Source: Osedax fenrisi (lineage: Eukaryota; Annelida; Polychaeta; Sabellida; Siboglinidae). Taken from it: 64,000 nucleotides of DNA. The notes beneath the pieces were generated by a model. That model saw only the letters and a program-made list of their open reading frames with translations, was not told where the DNA came from and made no database searches. This document shows positions 1-16,112 of this stretch, piece by piece (the stretch's first letter is position 1; the number at the start of each line of letters is the position of its first letter). The stretch lies in the NCBI GenBank assembly GCA_964019155.1, contig OZ025239.1:106483612-106547611 (forward strand). Direction: 5' to 3'. Both the position numbers and the translations under genes were made by a program.

Positions 1-2416
1 CGAACAAAATCCATTAGTAACGTATTAAAACTATTTCAAACGAATAAATTCCATTAGTAACGTAAAAAAACTATTATAAACGAATCAAATCCATTAGTAT
101 TGCAATTAAACAATTAGAAACGAATACAATCCATTAGTAACGAAATACAACTATTTCAAACGAATAAAACCATTAGTAACTTAATAAAACTATTATAAAC
201 GTATAAAATCTATTAGTAATGCAATTAAACTATTATAAACGAATAAAATCCATTAGTAATGCAATTAAACTATTAGAAACGAATAAAATCCATTAGTAAT
301 GCAATTAAACTATTATAAACAAATAAAATCCATTAGTAACGTAATAAAACTATTAGAAACGAATAAAATCCATTAGTAATGTAATAAAACTATTATAAAC
401 GAATAAAATCCATTAGTAACGTAATACAACTATTATAAACGAATAAAATCCATTAGTAACGTAATACAACTATTATAAACGAATAAAATCCATTAGTAAC
501 GTAGTAAAACTATTATAAACGAATAAAATCCATTAGTAATGCAATTAAACAATTATAAACGAATGAAATACATTAGTAACGTATTAAAACTATTTCAAAC
601 GAATAAATTCCATTAGTAACGTAATAAAATTATTAGGAACGAATAAAATCCATTAGTAACGTATTAAAACTATTTCAAACGAATAAAATCCATTAGTAAC
701 GTAATAAAACTATTAGAAACGAATAAAATCCATTAGTAACGTAATAAAACTATTTCAAACGAATGAAATCCATTAGTAACGTAATAAAACTATTATAAAC
801 GAATAAAATCCATTAGTAACGAAATAAACCTATTATAAACGAATAAAATACATTAGTAATGCAATTAAACTATTAGAAACGAATAAAATCCATTAGTAAC
901 GTAATAAAACTATTAAAAACTAATAAAATCCATTAGTAATGTAATAAAACAATTAGAAACGAATACAATCCATTAGTATTGTAATAAAACAATTAGAAAC
1001 GAATAAAATCCATTAGTAACGTATTAAAACTATTTCAAACGAATAAAATATATTAGTAACGAAATAAAACTATTAGAAACGAATAAAATCCATTAGTAAC
1101 GTAATAAAACTATTAGAAACGAATACAATCCATTAGTAACGAAATAAAACTATTTCAAATGAATAAAATCCATTAGTAACGTATTAAAACTATTTCAAAC
1201 GAATAAAATCAATTAGTAACGTAATAAAACTATTATAAACGAATAAAATATATTAGTAATGCCAATAAACTATTATAAACGAATAAAATCCATTAGTAAT
1301 GCAATTAAACTATTAGAAACGAATAAAATCCATTAGTAATGCAATAAAACTATTATAAATAAATAAAATCCATTAGTAACGTAATAAAACTATTAGAAAC
1401 GAATAAAATCCATTAGTAATGTAATACAATTATTAGAAACGAATAAAATCCTTTAGTAACGAAATAAAACTATTAGAAACGCATAAAATCCATTAGTAAC
1501 GTAATAAAACTATTAGAAACGAATAAAATCCATTAGTAACGTAATAAAACTATTTCAAACGAATAAAATGCATTAGTAATGCAATTAAACTGTTAGAAAC
1601 GAATAAAACCATTAGTAACGAAATAAAACTATTAGAAACGAATAAAATCCATTAGTAACGTAATCAAACTATTTCAAACGAATAAAATATATTTGTAACG
1701 TAATAAAACTATTTCAAACGAATAAAATCCATTAGTAATGTAATAAAATTATTAGAAACGAATAAAATCCTTTAGTAACGAAATAAAACTATTAGAAACG
1801 AATAAAATCCATTAGTAACGTAATAAAACTATTATAAACGAATAAAATCCATTAGTAACGTAATAAAACTATTTCAAACGAATAAAATCCATTAGTAACG
1901 TGATAAAACTATTGTGAACGAATAAAATACATTAGTAACGTAATAAAACTATTAGTAATGAATAAAATCCATTAGTAACGAAATAAAACTATTAGAAACG
2001 AATAAAATCCATTAGTAACGTAATAAAACTATTAGAAACGAATAAAATCCATTAGTAACGTAATAAAACTATTTCAAACGAATAAAATCCATTAGTAACG
2101 TGATAAAACTATTGTGAACGAATAAAATACATTAGTAACGTAATAAAACTATTAGAAATGAATAAAATCCATTAGTAACGAAATAAAACTATTAGAAACG
2201 AATAAAATCCATTAGTAACGTAATAAATCTATTTCAAACGAATAAAATCCATTAGTAATGCAATTAAACTATTGTAAACGAATAAAATCCATTAGTAACG
2301 AAATAAAACTATTAGAAACGAATAAAATCCATTAGTAACGTATTAAAACTATTTAAAACGATTCAAATCCATTAGTAATGCAATTAAACTATTAGAAACG
2401 AATAAAATCCATTAGT

Positions 2417-4240
2417 AACGAAATAAAACCATTAGAAATGAATAAAATCCATTAGTAACGTAAAACTATTAGAAACGAATAAAATCCATTAGTAATGTAA
2501 TAAAACAATTAGAAACGAATACAATCCATTAGTAACGAAATACAACTATTTCAAACGAATAAAACCATTAGTAACGTAATAAAACTATTAGAAACGAATA
2601 AAATTCATTAGTAACGAAATAAAACTATTAGAAACGAATAAAATCAATTAGTAACGTAATACATCTATTTAAAACGAATAAAATCCATTAGTAACGTGAT
2701 AAAACTATTATAAACGAATAAAATACATTAGTAACGTATTTAAACTATTTCAAACGAATAAATTCCATTAGTAACGTAAAAAAACTATTATAAACGAATC
2801 AAATCCATTAGTATTGCAATTAAACAATTAGAAACGAATACAATCCATTAGTAACGAAATACAACTATTTCAAACGAATAAAACCATTAGTAACGTAATA
2901 AAATTATTATAAACGTATAAAATCTATTAGTAATGCAATTAAACTATTATAAACGAATAAAATCCATTAGTAATGCAATTAAACTATTAGAAACGAATAA
3001 AATCCATTAGTAATGCAATTAAACTATTATAAACAAATAAAATCCATTAGTAACGTAATAAAACTATTAGAAACGAATAAAATCCATTAGTAATGTAATA
3101 AAATTATTAGGAACGAATAAAATCCATTAGTAACGAAATAAAACTATTAGAAACGAATAAAATCCATTAGTAACGTAATAAAACTATTAGAAACGAATAA
3201 AATCCATTAGTAACGTATTAAAACTATTTCAAACGAATAAAATCCATTAGTAACGTAAAAAAAACTATTATAAACGAATAAAATCCATTAGTAATGCAAT
3301 TAAACTATTAGAAACGAATAAAATCCATTAGTAACGAAATAAAACTATTTAAAACGAATATAATCCATTAGTAATGTAATAAAACAATTAGAAACGAATA
3401 AAATCCATCAGTAACGAAATAAAACTATTTTAAACGAATAAAATCCATTAGTAACGTAATAAAACTATAAGAAACGAATAAAATCCATTAGTAACGTAAT
3501 AAAACTATTAGAAACGAATAAAATCCATTAGTAACATAATAAAACCATTAGAAATGAATAAAATCCATTAGTAACGTAAAACTATTAGAAACGAATAAAA
3601 TCCATTAGTAATGTAATAAAACAATTAGAAACGAATACAATCCATTAGTAACGAAATACAACTATTTCAAACGAATAAAACCATTAGTAACGTAATAAAA
3701 CTATTAGAAACGAATAAAATTCATTAGTAACGAAATAAAACTATTAGAAACGAATAAAATCAATTAGTAACGTAATAAATCTATTTCAAACGAATAAAAT
3801 CCATTAGTAACGTGATACAACTATTATAAACGAATAAAATACATTAGTAACGTATTAAAACTATTTCAAACGAATAAATTCCATTAGTAACGTAAAAAAA
3901 CTATTATAAACGAATCAAATCCATTAGTATTGCAATTAAACAATTAGAAACGAATACAATCCATTAGTAACGAAATACAACTATTTCAAACGAATAAAAC
4001 CATTAGTAACGTAATAAAATTATTATAAACGTATACAATCTATTAGTAATGCAATTAAACTATTATAAACGAATAAAATCCATTAGTAATGCAATTAAAC
4101 TATTAGAAACGAATAAAATCCATTAGTAATGCAATTAAACTATTATAAACAAATAAAATCCATTAGTAACGTAATAAAACTATTAGAAACGAATAAAATC
4201 CATTAGTAATGTAATAAAATTATTAGGAACGAATAAAATC
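2417..4240 (+). repeat. Higher-order satellite repeat, 1,116-bp offset
   Basis: Rare variants recur with a constant 1,116-bp spacing. The shortened unit GTAACGTAAAACTATTAG occurs at 2,455 and 3,571, and the ATTAGGAACG variant around 3,111 recurs at 4,227. The order of variants between these markers also agrees. This indicates duplication of about 0.7 kb or more of satellite as a block. Outer limits are approximate. Confidence 0.75.
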
Positions 4241-6427
4241 CATTAGTAACGTAAAAAAAACTATTATAAACGAATAAAATCCATTAGTAATGCAATTAAA
4301 CTATTAGAAACGAATAAAATCCATTAGTAACGAAATAAAACTATTTAAAACGAATATAATCCATTAGTAATGTAATAAAACAATTAGAAACGAATAAAAT
4401 CCATCAGTAACGAAATAAAACTATTTTAAACGAATAAAATCCATTAGTAACGTAATAAAACTATTAGAAACGAATAAAATCCATTAGTAACGTAATAAAA
4501 CTATTTCAAACGAATAAAATCCATTAATAACGTAATAAACCTATTATAAACGAATAAAATAAATTAGTAATGCAATTAAACTATTAGAAACGAATAAAAT
4601 CCATTAGTAACGTAATAAAACTATTAAAAACTAATAAAATCTATTAGTAATGCAATTAAACTATTATAAACGAATAAAATCCATTAGTAATGCAATTAAA
4701 CTATTAGAAACGAATAAAATCCATTAGTAATGCAATTAAACTATTATAAACGAATAAAATACATTAGTAACGTATTAAAACTATTTCAAACGAATAAATT
4801 CCATTAGTAACGTAATAAAATTATTAGGAACGAATAAAATCCATTAGTAACGAAATAAAACTATTAGAAACGAATAAAATCCATTAGTAACGTAATACAA
4901 CTATTAGAAACGAATAAAATCCATTAGTAACGTAATAAAACTATTTCAAACGAATAAAATCCATTAATAACGTAATAAAACTATTATAAACGAATAAAAT
5001 ACATTAGTAATGCAATTAAACTATTAGAAACGAATAAAATCCATTAGTAATGCAATTAAACTATTAGAAACGAATAAAATCAATTATTAACGCAATTAAA
5101 CTATTATAAACAAATAAAATCCATTAGTAACGTAATAAAACTATTATAAACGAATAAAATCCATTAGTAACGTAATACAACTATTATAAACGAATAAAAT
5201 CCATTAGTAATGCAATTAAACTATCAGAAACGAATAAAATCCATTAGTAACGTAGTAAAACTATTATAAACGAATAAAATCCATTAGTAATGCAATTAAA
5301 CAATTATAAACGAATAAAATCCATTAGTAACGTAATAAAACTATTAGAAATGAATAAAATCCATTAGTATTGTAATAAAACAATTAGAAACGAATAAAAT
5401 CCATTAGTAATGCAATTAAACTATTGTAAACGAATAAAATCCATTAGTAACGAAATAAAACTATTATAAACGAATAAAATCCATTAGTAACGTATTAAAA
5501 CTATTTAAAACGAATAAATTCCATTAGTAACGTAAAAAAAACTATTATAAACGAATCAAATCCATTAGTAATGCAATTAAACTATTAGAAACGAATAAAA
5601 TCCATTAGTAACGAAATAAAACCATTAGAAATGAATAAAATCCATTAGTAACGTAAAACTATTAGAAACGAATAAAATCCATTAGTAATGTAATAAAACA
5701 ATTAGAAACGAATACAATCCATTAGTAACGAAATACAACTATTTCAAACGAATAAAACCATTAGTAACGTAATAAAACTATTAGAAACGAATAAAATTCA
5801 TTATTAACGTAATAAAACTATTAGAAACGAATAAAATCCATTAGTAACGTAATAAAACTATTTCAAACGAATAAAATCCATTAGTAAAGTGATATAACTA
5901 TTATAAACGAATAAAATACATTAGTAACGTAATAAAACTATTTGAAAGAATAAAATCCATTAGTAACGTATTAAAACTATTTCAAACGAATAAAATCCAT
6001 TAGTAAAGTGATAAAACTATTATAAACGAATAAAATACATTAGTAACGTAATAAAACTATTTGAAAGAATAAAATCCATTAGTAACGTATTAAAACTATT
6101 TCAAACGAATAAAATCCATTAGTAACGTAATCAAACTATTTGAAAGAATAAAATCCATTAGTAACGTATTAACACTATTTCAAACGAATAAAATCCATTA
6201 GTAGCGTAATCAAACTATTAGAAACGAATAAAATCCATTAGTAACGTAATAAAACTATTATAAACGAATAAAATCCATTAGTAACGTAATACAACTATTA
6301 TAAACGAATATAATCCATTAGTAATGTAATAAAACAATTAGAAACGAATAAAATCCATCAGTAACGAAATAAAACTATTTTAAACGAATAAAATCCATTA
6401 GTAACGTAATAAAACTATTATAAACGT

Positions 6428-9400
6428 ATAAAATCTATTAGTAATGCAATTAAACTATTATAAACGAATAAAATCCATTAGTAATGCAATTAAACTATTA
6501 GAAACAAATAAAATCCATTAGTAACGTGATAAAACTATTATAAACGAATAAAATCCATTAGTAACGTAATAAAACTATTTCAAACGAATAAAATCCATTA
6601 GTAACGTAATAAAACTATTTCAAACGAATAAAATCCATTAGTAACGTAATAAAACTATTATAAACGTATAAATTCCATTAGTAATGCAATTAAACTATTA
6701 TAAACAAATAAAATCCATTAGTAACGTGATCAAACTATTATAAACGAATAAAATCCATTAGTAACGTAATACAACTATTTCAAACGAATAAAATCAATTA
6801 GTAACGTAATAAAACTATTTCAAACGAATAAAATCAATTAGTAACGTAATAAAACTATTTCAAACGAATAAAATCCATTAGTAACGTAATAAAACTATTA
6901 TAAACGTATAAAATCTATTAGTAATGCAATTAAACTATTATAAACGAATAAAATACATTAGTAATGCAATTAGACTATTAGAAACGAATAAAATCCATTA
7001 GTAATGCAATTAAACAATTAGAAACGAATAAAATCCATTAGTAACGTAAAACTATTAAAAACGAATAAAATCCATTAGTAACGAAATAAAACTATTTCAA
7101 ACGAATAAAATCCATTAGTAACGAAATAAAACTATTAGAAACGAATAAAATCCATTAGTAACGTAAAACTATTAAAAACGAATAAAATCCATTAGTAATG
7201 TAATAAAACAATTAGAAACGAATAAAACCATTAGTAACGTAATAAAACTATTAGAAACGAATTAAATTCATTAGTAACGTAATAAAACAATTAGAAACGA
7301 ATAAAATCCATCAGTAACGTAATAAAACTATTTCAAACGAATAAAATCCATTGGTAACGTGATAAAACTATTATAAACGAATAAAATACATTAGTAACGT
7401 ATTAAAACTATTTCAAACGAATACATTCCATTAGTAACGTAAAAAAACTATTATAAACGAATCAAATCCATTAGTATTGCAATTAAACTATTAGAAACGA
7501 ATAAAATCCATTAGTAACGAAATAAAACTAGTAGAAACGAATAAAATCCATTAGTAATGTAATAAAACAATTAGAAACGAATACAATCCATTAGTAACGA
7601 AATACAACTATTTCAAACGAATAAAACTATTAGTAACGTAATAAAACTATTAGAAACGAATAAAAGTATTTAGTAATGTAATAAAACTATTAGAAACGAA
7701 TAAAATCCATTAGTAACGTATTAAAACTATTTCAAACGAATAAAATCCATTAGTAACGTAAAAAAAACTATTATAAACGAATAAAATCCATAAGTAATGT
7801 AATACAATTATTAGAAACGAATAAAATCCTTTAGTAACGAAATAAAACTATTAGAAACGAATAAAATCCATTAGTAACGTTATAAAACTATTAGAAACGA
7901 ATAAAAGTATTTAGTAATGTAATAAAACTATTAGAAACGAATAAAATCCATTAGTAACGTATTAAAACTATTTCAAACGAATAAAATCTATTAGTAATGC
8001 AATTAAACTATTATAAACGAATAAAATCCATTAGTAATGCAATTAAACTATTAGAAACAAATAAAATCCATTAGTAACGTGATAAAACTATTATAAACGA
8101 ATAAAATCCATTAGTAACGTAATAAAACTATTTCAAACGAATAAAATCCATTAGTAACGTAATAAAACTATTTCAAACGAATAAAATCCATTAGTAACGT
8201 AATAAAACTATTATAAACGTATAAATTCCATTAGTAATGCAATTAAACTATTATAAACAAATAAAATCCATTAGTAACGTGATCAAACTATTATAAACGA
8301 ATAAAATCCATTAGTAACGTAATACAACTATTTCAAACGAATAAAATCAATTAGTAACGTAATAAAACTATTTCAAACGAATAAAATCAATTAGTAACGT
8401 AATAAAACTATTTCAAACGAATAAAATCCATTAGTAACGTAATAAAACTATTATAAACGTATAAAATCTATTAGTAATGCAATTAAACTATTATAAACGA
8501 ATAAAATACATTAGTAATGCAATTAGACTATTAGAAACGAATAAAATCCATTAGTAATGCAATTAAACAATTAGAAACGAATAAAATCCATTAGTAACGT
8601 AAAACTATTAAAAACGAATAAAATCCATTAGTAACGAAATAAAACTATTTCAAACGAATAAAATCCATTAGTAACGAAATAAAACTATTAGAAACGAATA
8701 AAATCCATTAGTAACGTAAAACTATTAAAAACGAATAAAATCCATTAGTAATGTAATAAAACAATTAGAAACGAATAAAACCATTAGTAACGTAATAAAA
8801 CTATTAGAAACGAATTAAATTCATTAGTAACGTAATAAAACAATTAGAAACGAATAAAATCCATCAGTAACGTAATAAAACTATTTCAAACGAATAAAAT
8901 CCATTGGTAACGTGATAAAACTATTATAAACGAATAAAATACATTAGTAACGTATTAAAACTATTTCAAACGAATACATTCCATTAGTAACGTAAAAAAA
9001 CTATTATAAACGAATCAAATCCATTAGTATTGCAATTAAACTATTAGAAACGAATAAAATCCATTAGTAACGAAATAAAACTAGTAGAAACGAATAAAAT
9101 CCATTAGTAATGTAATAAAACAATTAGAAACGAATACAATCCATTAGTAACGAAATACAACTATTTCAAACGAATAAAACTATTAGTAACGTAATAAAAC
9201 TATTAGAAACGAATAAAAGTATTTAGTAATGTAATAAAACTATTAGAAACGAATAAAATCCATTAGTAACGTATTAAAACTATTTCAAACGAATAAAATC
9301 CATTAGTAACGTAAAAAAAACTATTATAAACGAATAAAATCCATAAGTAATGTAATACAATTATTAGAAACGAATAAAATCCTTTAGTAACGAAATAAAA

Positions 9401-9458
9401 CTATTAGAAACGAATAAAATCCATTAGTAACGTTATAAAACTATTAGAAACGAATAAA
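6428..9458 (+). repeat. Tandem higher-order satellite repeat, 1,553-bp unit, two copies
   Basis: About 6,428-7,905 is repeated at about 7,984-9,458 with a constant offset of 1,553 bp. The marker AAAAGTATTTAGTAATG lies at 7,662 and 9,215, and the class order across the block agrees unit by unit. The copies part on the left (TATAAACGTATAA against TTCAAACGAATAA) and on the right after the CGTTATAAAACTATTAG marker. By eye I found no mismatch inside, so the duplication is recent. Confidence 0.85.
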
Positions 9459-10499
9459 ATCCATTAGTAACGTAATAAAACTATTTCAAACGAATAAAAT
9501 CCATTAGTAACGTGATAAAACTATTGTGAACGAATAAAATTCATTAGTAACGTAATAAAACTATTAGAAATGAATAAAATCCATTAGTAACGTAATAAAT
9601 CTATTTCAAACGAATAAAATCCATTAGTAACGTATTAAATCTATTTCAAACGAATAAAATCCATTAGTAACGTGATAAAACTATTATAAACGAACAAAAT
9701 CCATTAGTAACGTATTAAAACTATTTCAAACGAATAAATTCCATTAGTAACGTAAAAAAACTATTATAAACGAATCAAATCCATTAGTATTGCAATTAAA
9801 CAATTAGAAACGAATACAATCCATTAGTAACGAAATACAACTATTTCAAACGAATAAAACCATTAGTAACGTAATAAAACTATTAGAAACGAATAAAATT
9901 CATTAGTAACGTAATACAACTATTAGAAACGAATAAAATCCATTAGTTACGTAATAAAACTATTTCAAACGAATAAAATCCATTAGTAAAGTGATAAAAC
10001 TATTATAAACGAATAAAATACATTAGTAACGTAATAAAACTATTTGAAAGAATAAAATCCATTAGTAACGTATTAAAACTATTTCAAACGAATAAAATCC
10101 ATTAGTAAAGTGATAAAACTATTATAAACAAATAAAATACATTAGTAACGTAATAAAACTATTTGAAAGAATAAAATCCATTAGTAACGTATTAAAACTA
10201 TTTCAAACGAATAAAATACATTAGTAACGTAATCAAACTATTTGAAAGAATAAAATTCATTAGTAATGCAATTAAACTATTATAAACAAATAAAATCCAT
10301 TAGTAACGTGATCAAACTATTATAAACGAATAAAATCCATTAGTAACGTAATAAAACTATTTCAAACGAATAAAATCCATTAGTAACGTATTAAATCTAT
10401 TTCAAACGAATAAAATCCATTAGTAACGTGATAAAACTATTATAAACGAACAAAATCCATTAGTAACGTATTAAAACTATTTCAAACGAATAAATTCCA

Positions 10500-13400
10500 T
10501 TAGTAACGTAATATAACTATTAGAAATGAATAAAATCCATTAGTAATGTAATAAAACTATTTCAAACGAATAAAATCCATTAGTAGCGTAATCAAACTAT
10601 TAGAAACGAATAAAATCCATTAGTAACGTAATAAAACTATTATAAACGAATAAAATCCATTAGTATTGCAATTAAACAATTAGAAACGAATACAATCCAT
10701 TAGTAACGAAATACAACTATTTCAAACGAATAAAACCATTAGTAACTTAATAAAACTATTATAAACGTATAAAATCTATTAGTAATGCAATTAAACTATT
10801 ATAAACGAATAAAATCCATTAGTAATGCAATTAAACTATTAGAAACGAATAAAATCCATTAGTAATGCAATTAAACTATTATAAACAAATAAAATCCATT
10901 AGTAACGTAATAAAACTATTAGAAATAAATAAAATCCATTAGTAATGTAATAAAACTATTTCAAACGAATAAAATCCATTAGTAGCGTAATCAAACTATT
11001 AGAAACGAATAAAATCCATTAGTAACGTAATAAAACTATTATAAACGAATAAAATCCATTAGTAACGTAATACAACTATTATAAACGAATATAATCCATT
11101 AGTAATGTAATAAAACAATTAGAAACGAATAAAATCCATCAGTAACGAAATAAAACTATTTTAAACGAATAAAATCCATTAGTAATGCAATTAAACTATT
11201 AGAAACGAATAAAATCCATTAGTAATGCAATTAAACTATTATAAACAAATAAAATCCATTAGTAACGTGATAAAACTATTATAAACGAATAAAATCCATT
11301 AGTAACGTAATAAAACTATTTCAAACGAATAAAATCCATTAGTAACGTAATAAAACTATTTCAAACGAATAAAATCCATTAGTAACGTAATAAAACTATT
11401 ATAAACGTATAAAATCCATTAGTAATGCAATTAAACTATTATAAACAAATAAAATCCATTAGTAACGTGATCAAACTATTATAAACGAATAAAATCCATT
11501 AGTAACGTAATAAAACTATTTCAAACGAATAAAATCAATTAGTAACGTAATAAAACTATTTCAAACGAATAAAATCCATTAGTAACGTAATAAAACTATT
11601 ATAAACGTATAAAATCTATTAGTAATGCAATTAAACTATTATAAACGAATAAAATCCATTAGTAACGTAATAAAACTATTTCAAACGAATAAAATCAATT
11701 AGTAACGTAATAAAACTATTTCAAACGAATAAAATCCATTAGTAACGTAATAAAACTATTATAAACGTATAAAATCTATTAGTAATGCAATTAAACTATT
11801 ATAAACGAATAAAATCCATTAGTAATGCAATTAAACTATTAGAAACGAATATAATCCATTAGTAACGTAATAAAACTATTTCAAACGAATAAAATCCATT
11901 AATAACGTAATAAAACTATTATAAACGAATAAAATACATTAGTAATGTAATAAAACAATTAGAAACGAATACAATCCATTAGTAACGAAATACAAGTATT
12001 TCAAACGAATAAAACCATTAGTAACGTAATAAAACTATTTCAAACGAATAAATTCCATTAGTAACGTAAAAAAACTATTATAAACGAATCAAATCCATTA
12101 GTATTGCAATTAAACAATTAGAAACGAATACAATCCATTAGTAACGAAATACAACTATTTCAAACGAATAAACCATTAGTAACTTAATAAAACTATTATA
12201 AACGTATAAAATCTATTAGTAATGCAATTAAACTATTATAAACGAATAAAATCCATTAGTAATGCAATTAAACTATTAGAAACGAATAAAATCCATTAGT
12301 AATGCAATTAAACTATTATAAACAAATAAAATCCATTAGTAACGTAATAAAACTATTAGAAACGAATAAAATCCATTAGTACTGTAATAAAACAATTAGA
12401 AACGAATACAATCCATTAGTAACGAAATACAACTATTTCAAACGAATAAAACCATTAGTAACGTAATAAAACTATTAGAAACGAATAAAATGCATTAGTA
12501 ACGTAATAAAACTATTAGAAACGAATAAAATCCATTAGTAACGTAATAAAACTATTTCAAACGAATAAAATCCATTAGTAAAGTGATAAAACTATTATAA
12601 ACGAATAAAATACATTAGTAACGTAATAAAACTATTTGAAAGAATAAAATCCATTAGTAACGTATTAAAACTATTTCAAACGAATAAAATCCATTAGTAA
12701 AGTGATAAAACTATTATAAACAAATAAAATACATTAGTAACGTAATAAAACTATTTGAAAGAATAAAATCCATTAGTAACGTATTAAAACTATTTCAAAC
12801 GAATAAAATCCATTAGTAACGTAATCAAACTATTTGAAAGAATAAAATCCATTAGTAATGCAATTAAACTATTGTAAACGAATAAAATCCATTAGTAACG
12901 AAATAAAACTATTATAAACGAATAAAATCCATTAGTAACGTATTAAAACTATTTAAAACGAATAAATTCCATTAGTAACGTAAAAAAAACTATTATAAAC
13001 GAATCAAATCCATTAGTAATGCAATTAAACTATTAGAAACGAATAAAATCCATTAGTAACGAAATAAAACCATTAGAAATGAATAAAATCCATTAGTAAC
13101 GTAAAACTATTAGAAACGAATAAAATCCATTAGTAATGTAATAAAACAATTAGAAACGAATACAATCCATTAGTAACGAAATACAACTATTTCAAACGAA
13201 TAAAACCATTAGTAACGTAATAAAACTATTAGAAACGAATAAAATTCATTATTAACGTAATAAAACTATTAGAAACGAATAAAATCCATTAGTAACGTAA
13301 TAAAACTATTTCAAACGAATAAAATCCATTAGTAAAGTGATAAAACTATTATAAACGAATAAAATACATTAGTAACGTAATAAAACTATTTGAAAGAATA

Positions 13401-15960
13401 AAATCCATTAGTAACGAAATAAAACTATTAGAAACGAATAAAATCCATTAGTAACGTAATAAAACTATTAGAAACGAATAAAATCCATTAGTAACGTAAT
13501 AAAACTATTTCAAACGAATAAAATCCATTAGTAACGTGATAAAACTATTGTGAACGAATAAAATACATTAGTAACGTAATAAAACTATTAGAAATGAATA
13601 AAATCCATTAGTAACGTAATAAATCTATTTCAAACGAATAAAATCCATTAGTAACGTATTAAATCTATTTCAAACGAATAAAATCCATTAGTAACGTGAT
13701 AAAACTATTATAAACGAACAAAATCCATTAGTAACGTATTAAAACTATTTCAAACGAATAAATTCCATTAGTAACGTAAAAAAACTATTATAAACGAATC
13801 AAATCCATTAGTATTGCAATTAAACAATTAGAAACGAATACAATCCATTAGTAACGAAATACAACTATTTCAAACGAATAAAACCATTAGTAACTTAATA
13901 AAACTATTATAAACGTATAAAATCTATTAGTAATGCAATTAAACTATTATAAACGAATACAATCCATTAGTAATGCAATTAAACTATTAGAAACGAATAA
14001 AATCCATTAGTAATGCAATTAAACTATTATAAACAAATAAAATCCATTAGTAACGTAATAAAACTATTAGAAACGAATAAAATCCATTAGTAATGTAATA
14101 AAACAATTAGAAACGAATACAATCCATTAGTAACGAAATACAACTATTTCAAACGAATAAAACCATTAGTAACGTAATAAAACTATTAGAAACGAATAAA
14201 ATTCATTAGTAACGTAATAAAACTATTAGAAACGAATAAAATCCATTAGTAACGTATTAAAACTATTTCAAACGAATAAAATCCATTAGTAAAGTGATAA
14301 AACTATTATAAACAAATAAAATACATTAGTAACGTAATAAAACTATTTGAAAGAATAAAATCCATTAGTAACGTATTAAAACTATTTCAAACGAATAAAA
14401 TCCATTAGTATCGTAATCAAACTATTTGAAAGAATAAAATCCATTAGTAATGCAATTAAACTATTGTAAACGAATAAAATCCATTAGTAACGAAATAAAA
14501 CTATTATAAACGAATAAAATCCATTAGTAACGTATTAAAACTATTTAAAACGAATAAATTCCATTAGTAACGTAAAAAAAACTATTATAAACGAATCAAA
14601 TCCATTAGTAATGCAATTAAACTATTAGAAACGAATAAAATCCATTAGTAACGAAATAAAACCATTAGAAATGAATAAAATCCATTAGTAACGAAAAACT
14701 ATTATAAACGAATCAAATCCATTAGTATTGTAATTAAACTATTAGAAACGAATAAAATCCATTAGTAACGAAATAAAACTATTAGAAAAGAATAAAATCC
14801 ATTAGTAATGTAATAAAACAATTAGAAACGAATACAATCCATTAGTAACGAAATACAACTATTTCAAACGAATAAAACCATTAGTAACGTAATAAAACTA
14901 TTAGAAACGAATAAAAGTATTTAGTAATGTAATAAAACTATTAGAAACGAATAAAATCCATTAGTAACGTATTAAAACTATTTCAAACGAATAAAATCCA
15001 TTAGTAACGTAAAAAAAACTATTATAAACGAATAAAATCCATTAGTAATGTAATAAAATTATTAGAAACGAATAAAATCCTTTAGTAACGAAATAAAACT
15101 ATTAGAAACGAATAAAATCCATTAGTAACGTAATAAAACTATTAGAAACGAATAAAATCCATTAGTAACGTAATAAAACTATTTCAAACGAATAAAATCC
15201 ATTAGTAACGTGATAAAACTATTGTGAACGAATAAAATACATTAGTAACGTAATAAAACTATTAGAAATGAATAAAATCCATTAGTAACGTAATAAATCT
15301 ATTTCAAACGAATAAAATCCATTAGTAATGTATTAAATCTATTTCAAACGAATAAAATCCATTAGTAACGTGATAAAACTATTATAAACGAACAAAATCC
15401 ATTAGTAACGTATTAAAACTATTTCAAACGAATAAATTCCATTAGTAACGTAAAAAAACTATTATAAACGAATCAAATCCATTAGTATTGCAATTAAACA
15501 ATTAGAAACGAATACAATCCATTAGTAACGAAATACAACTATTTCAAACGAATAAAACCATTAGTAACTTAATAAAACTATTATAAACGAATAAAATTCA
15601 TTAGTAACGTAATAAAACTATTAGAAACGAATAAAATCCATTAGTAACGTAATACAACTATTTCAAACGAATAAAATCCATTAGTAAAGTGATAAAACTA
15701 TTATAAACGAATAAAATACATTAGTAACGTAATAAAACTATTTGAAAGAATAAAATCCATTAGTAACGTATTAAAACTATTTCAAACGAATAAAATCCAT
15801 TAGTAAAGTGATAAAACTATTATAAACAAATAAAATACATTAGTAACGTAATAAAACTATTTGAAAGAATAAAATCCATTAGTAACGTATTAAAACTATT
15901 TCAAACGAATAAAATACATTAGTAACGTAATCAAACTATTTGAAAGAATAAAATTCATTA
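10500..15960 (+). repeat. Diverged earlier copy of the ~5.4-kb satellite block
   Basis: This stretch carries much of the same order of variants as the 16,113-27,026 blocks. The pair GTAACGTAATACAAC with the following GAATATAATCC at 11,062 matches 16,081 (offset 5,019). The unusual ACAAGTATTT at 11,992 corresponds to ACAACAATTT at 17,091 (offset 5,099). The 80-bp change in offset is a two-unit indel near 11,170. It therefore looks like an older or rearranged member of the same higher-order family. Limits are approximate. Confidence 0.6.
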
Positions 15961-16112
15961 GTAACGTATTAAAACTATTTCAAACGAATAAAATCCATTA
16001 GTAGCGTAATCAAACTATTAGAAACGAATAAAATCCATTAGTAACGTAATAAAACTATTATAAACGAATAAAATCCATTAGTAACGTAATACAACTATTA
16101 TAAACGAATATA

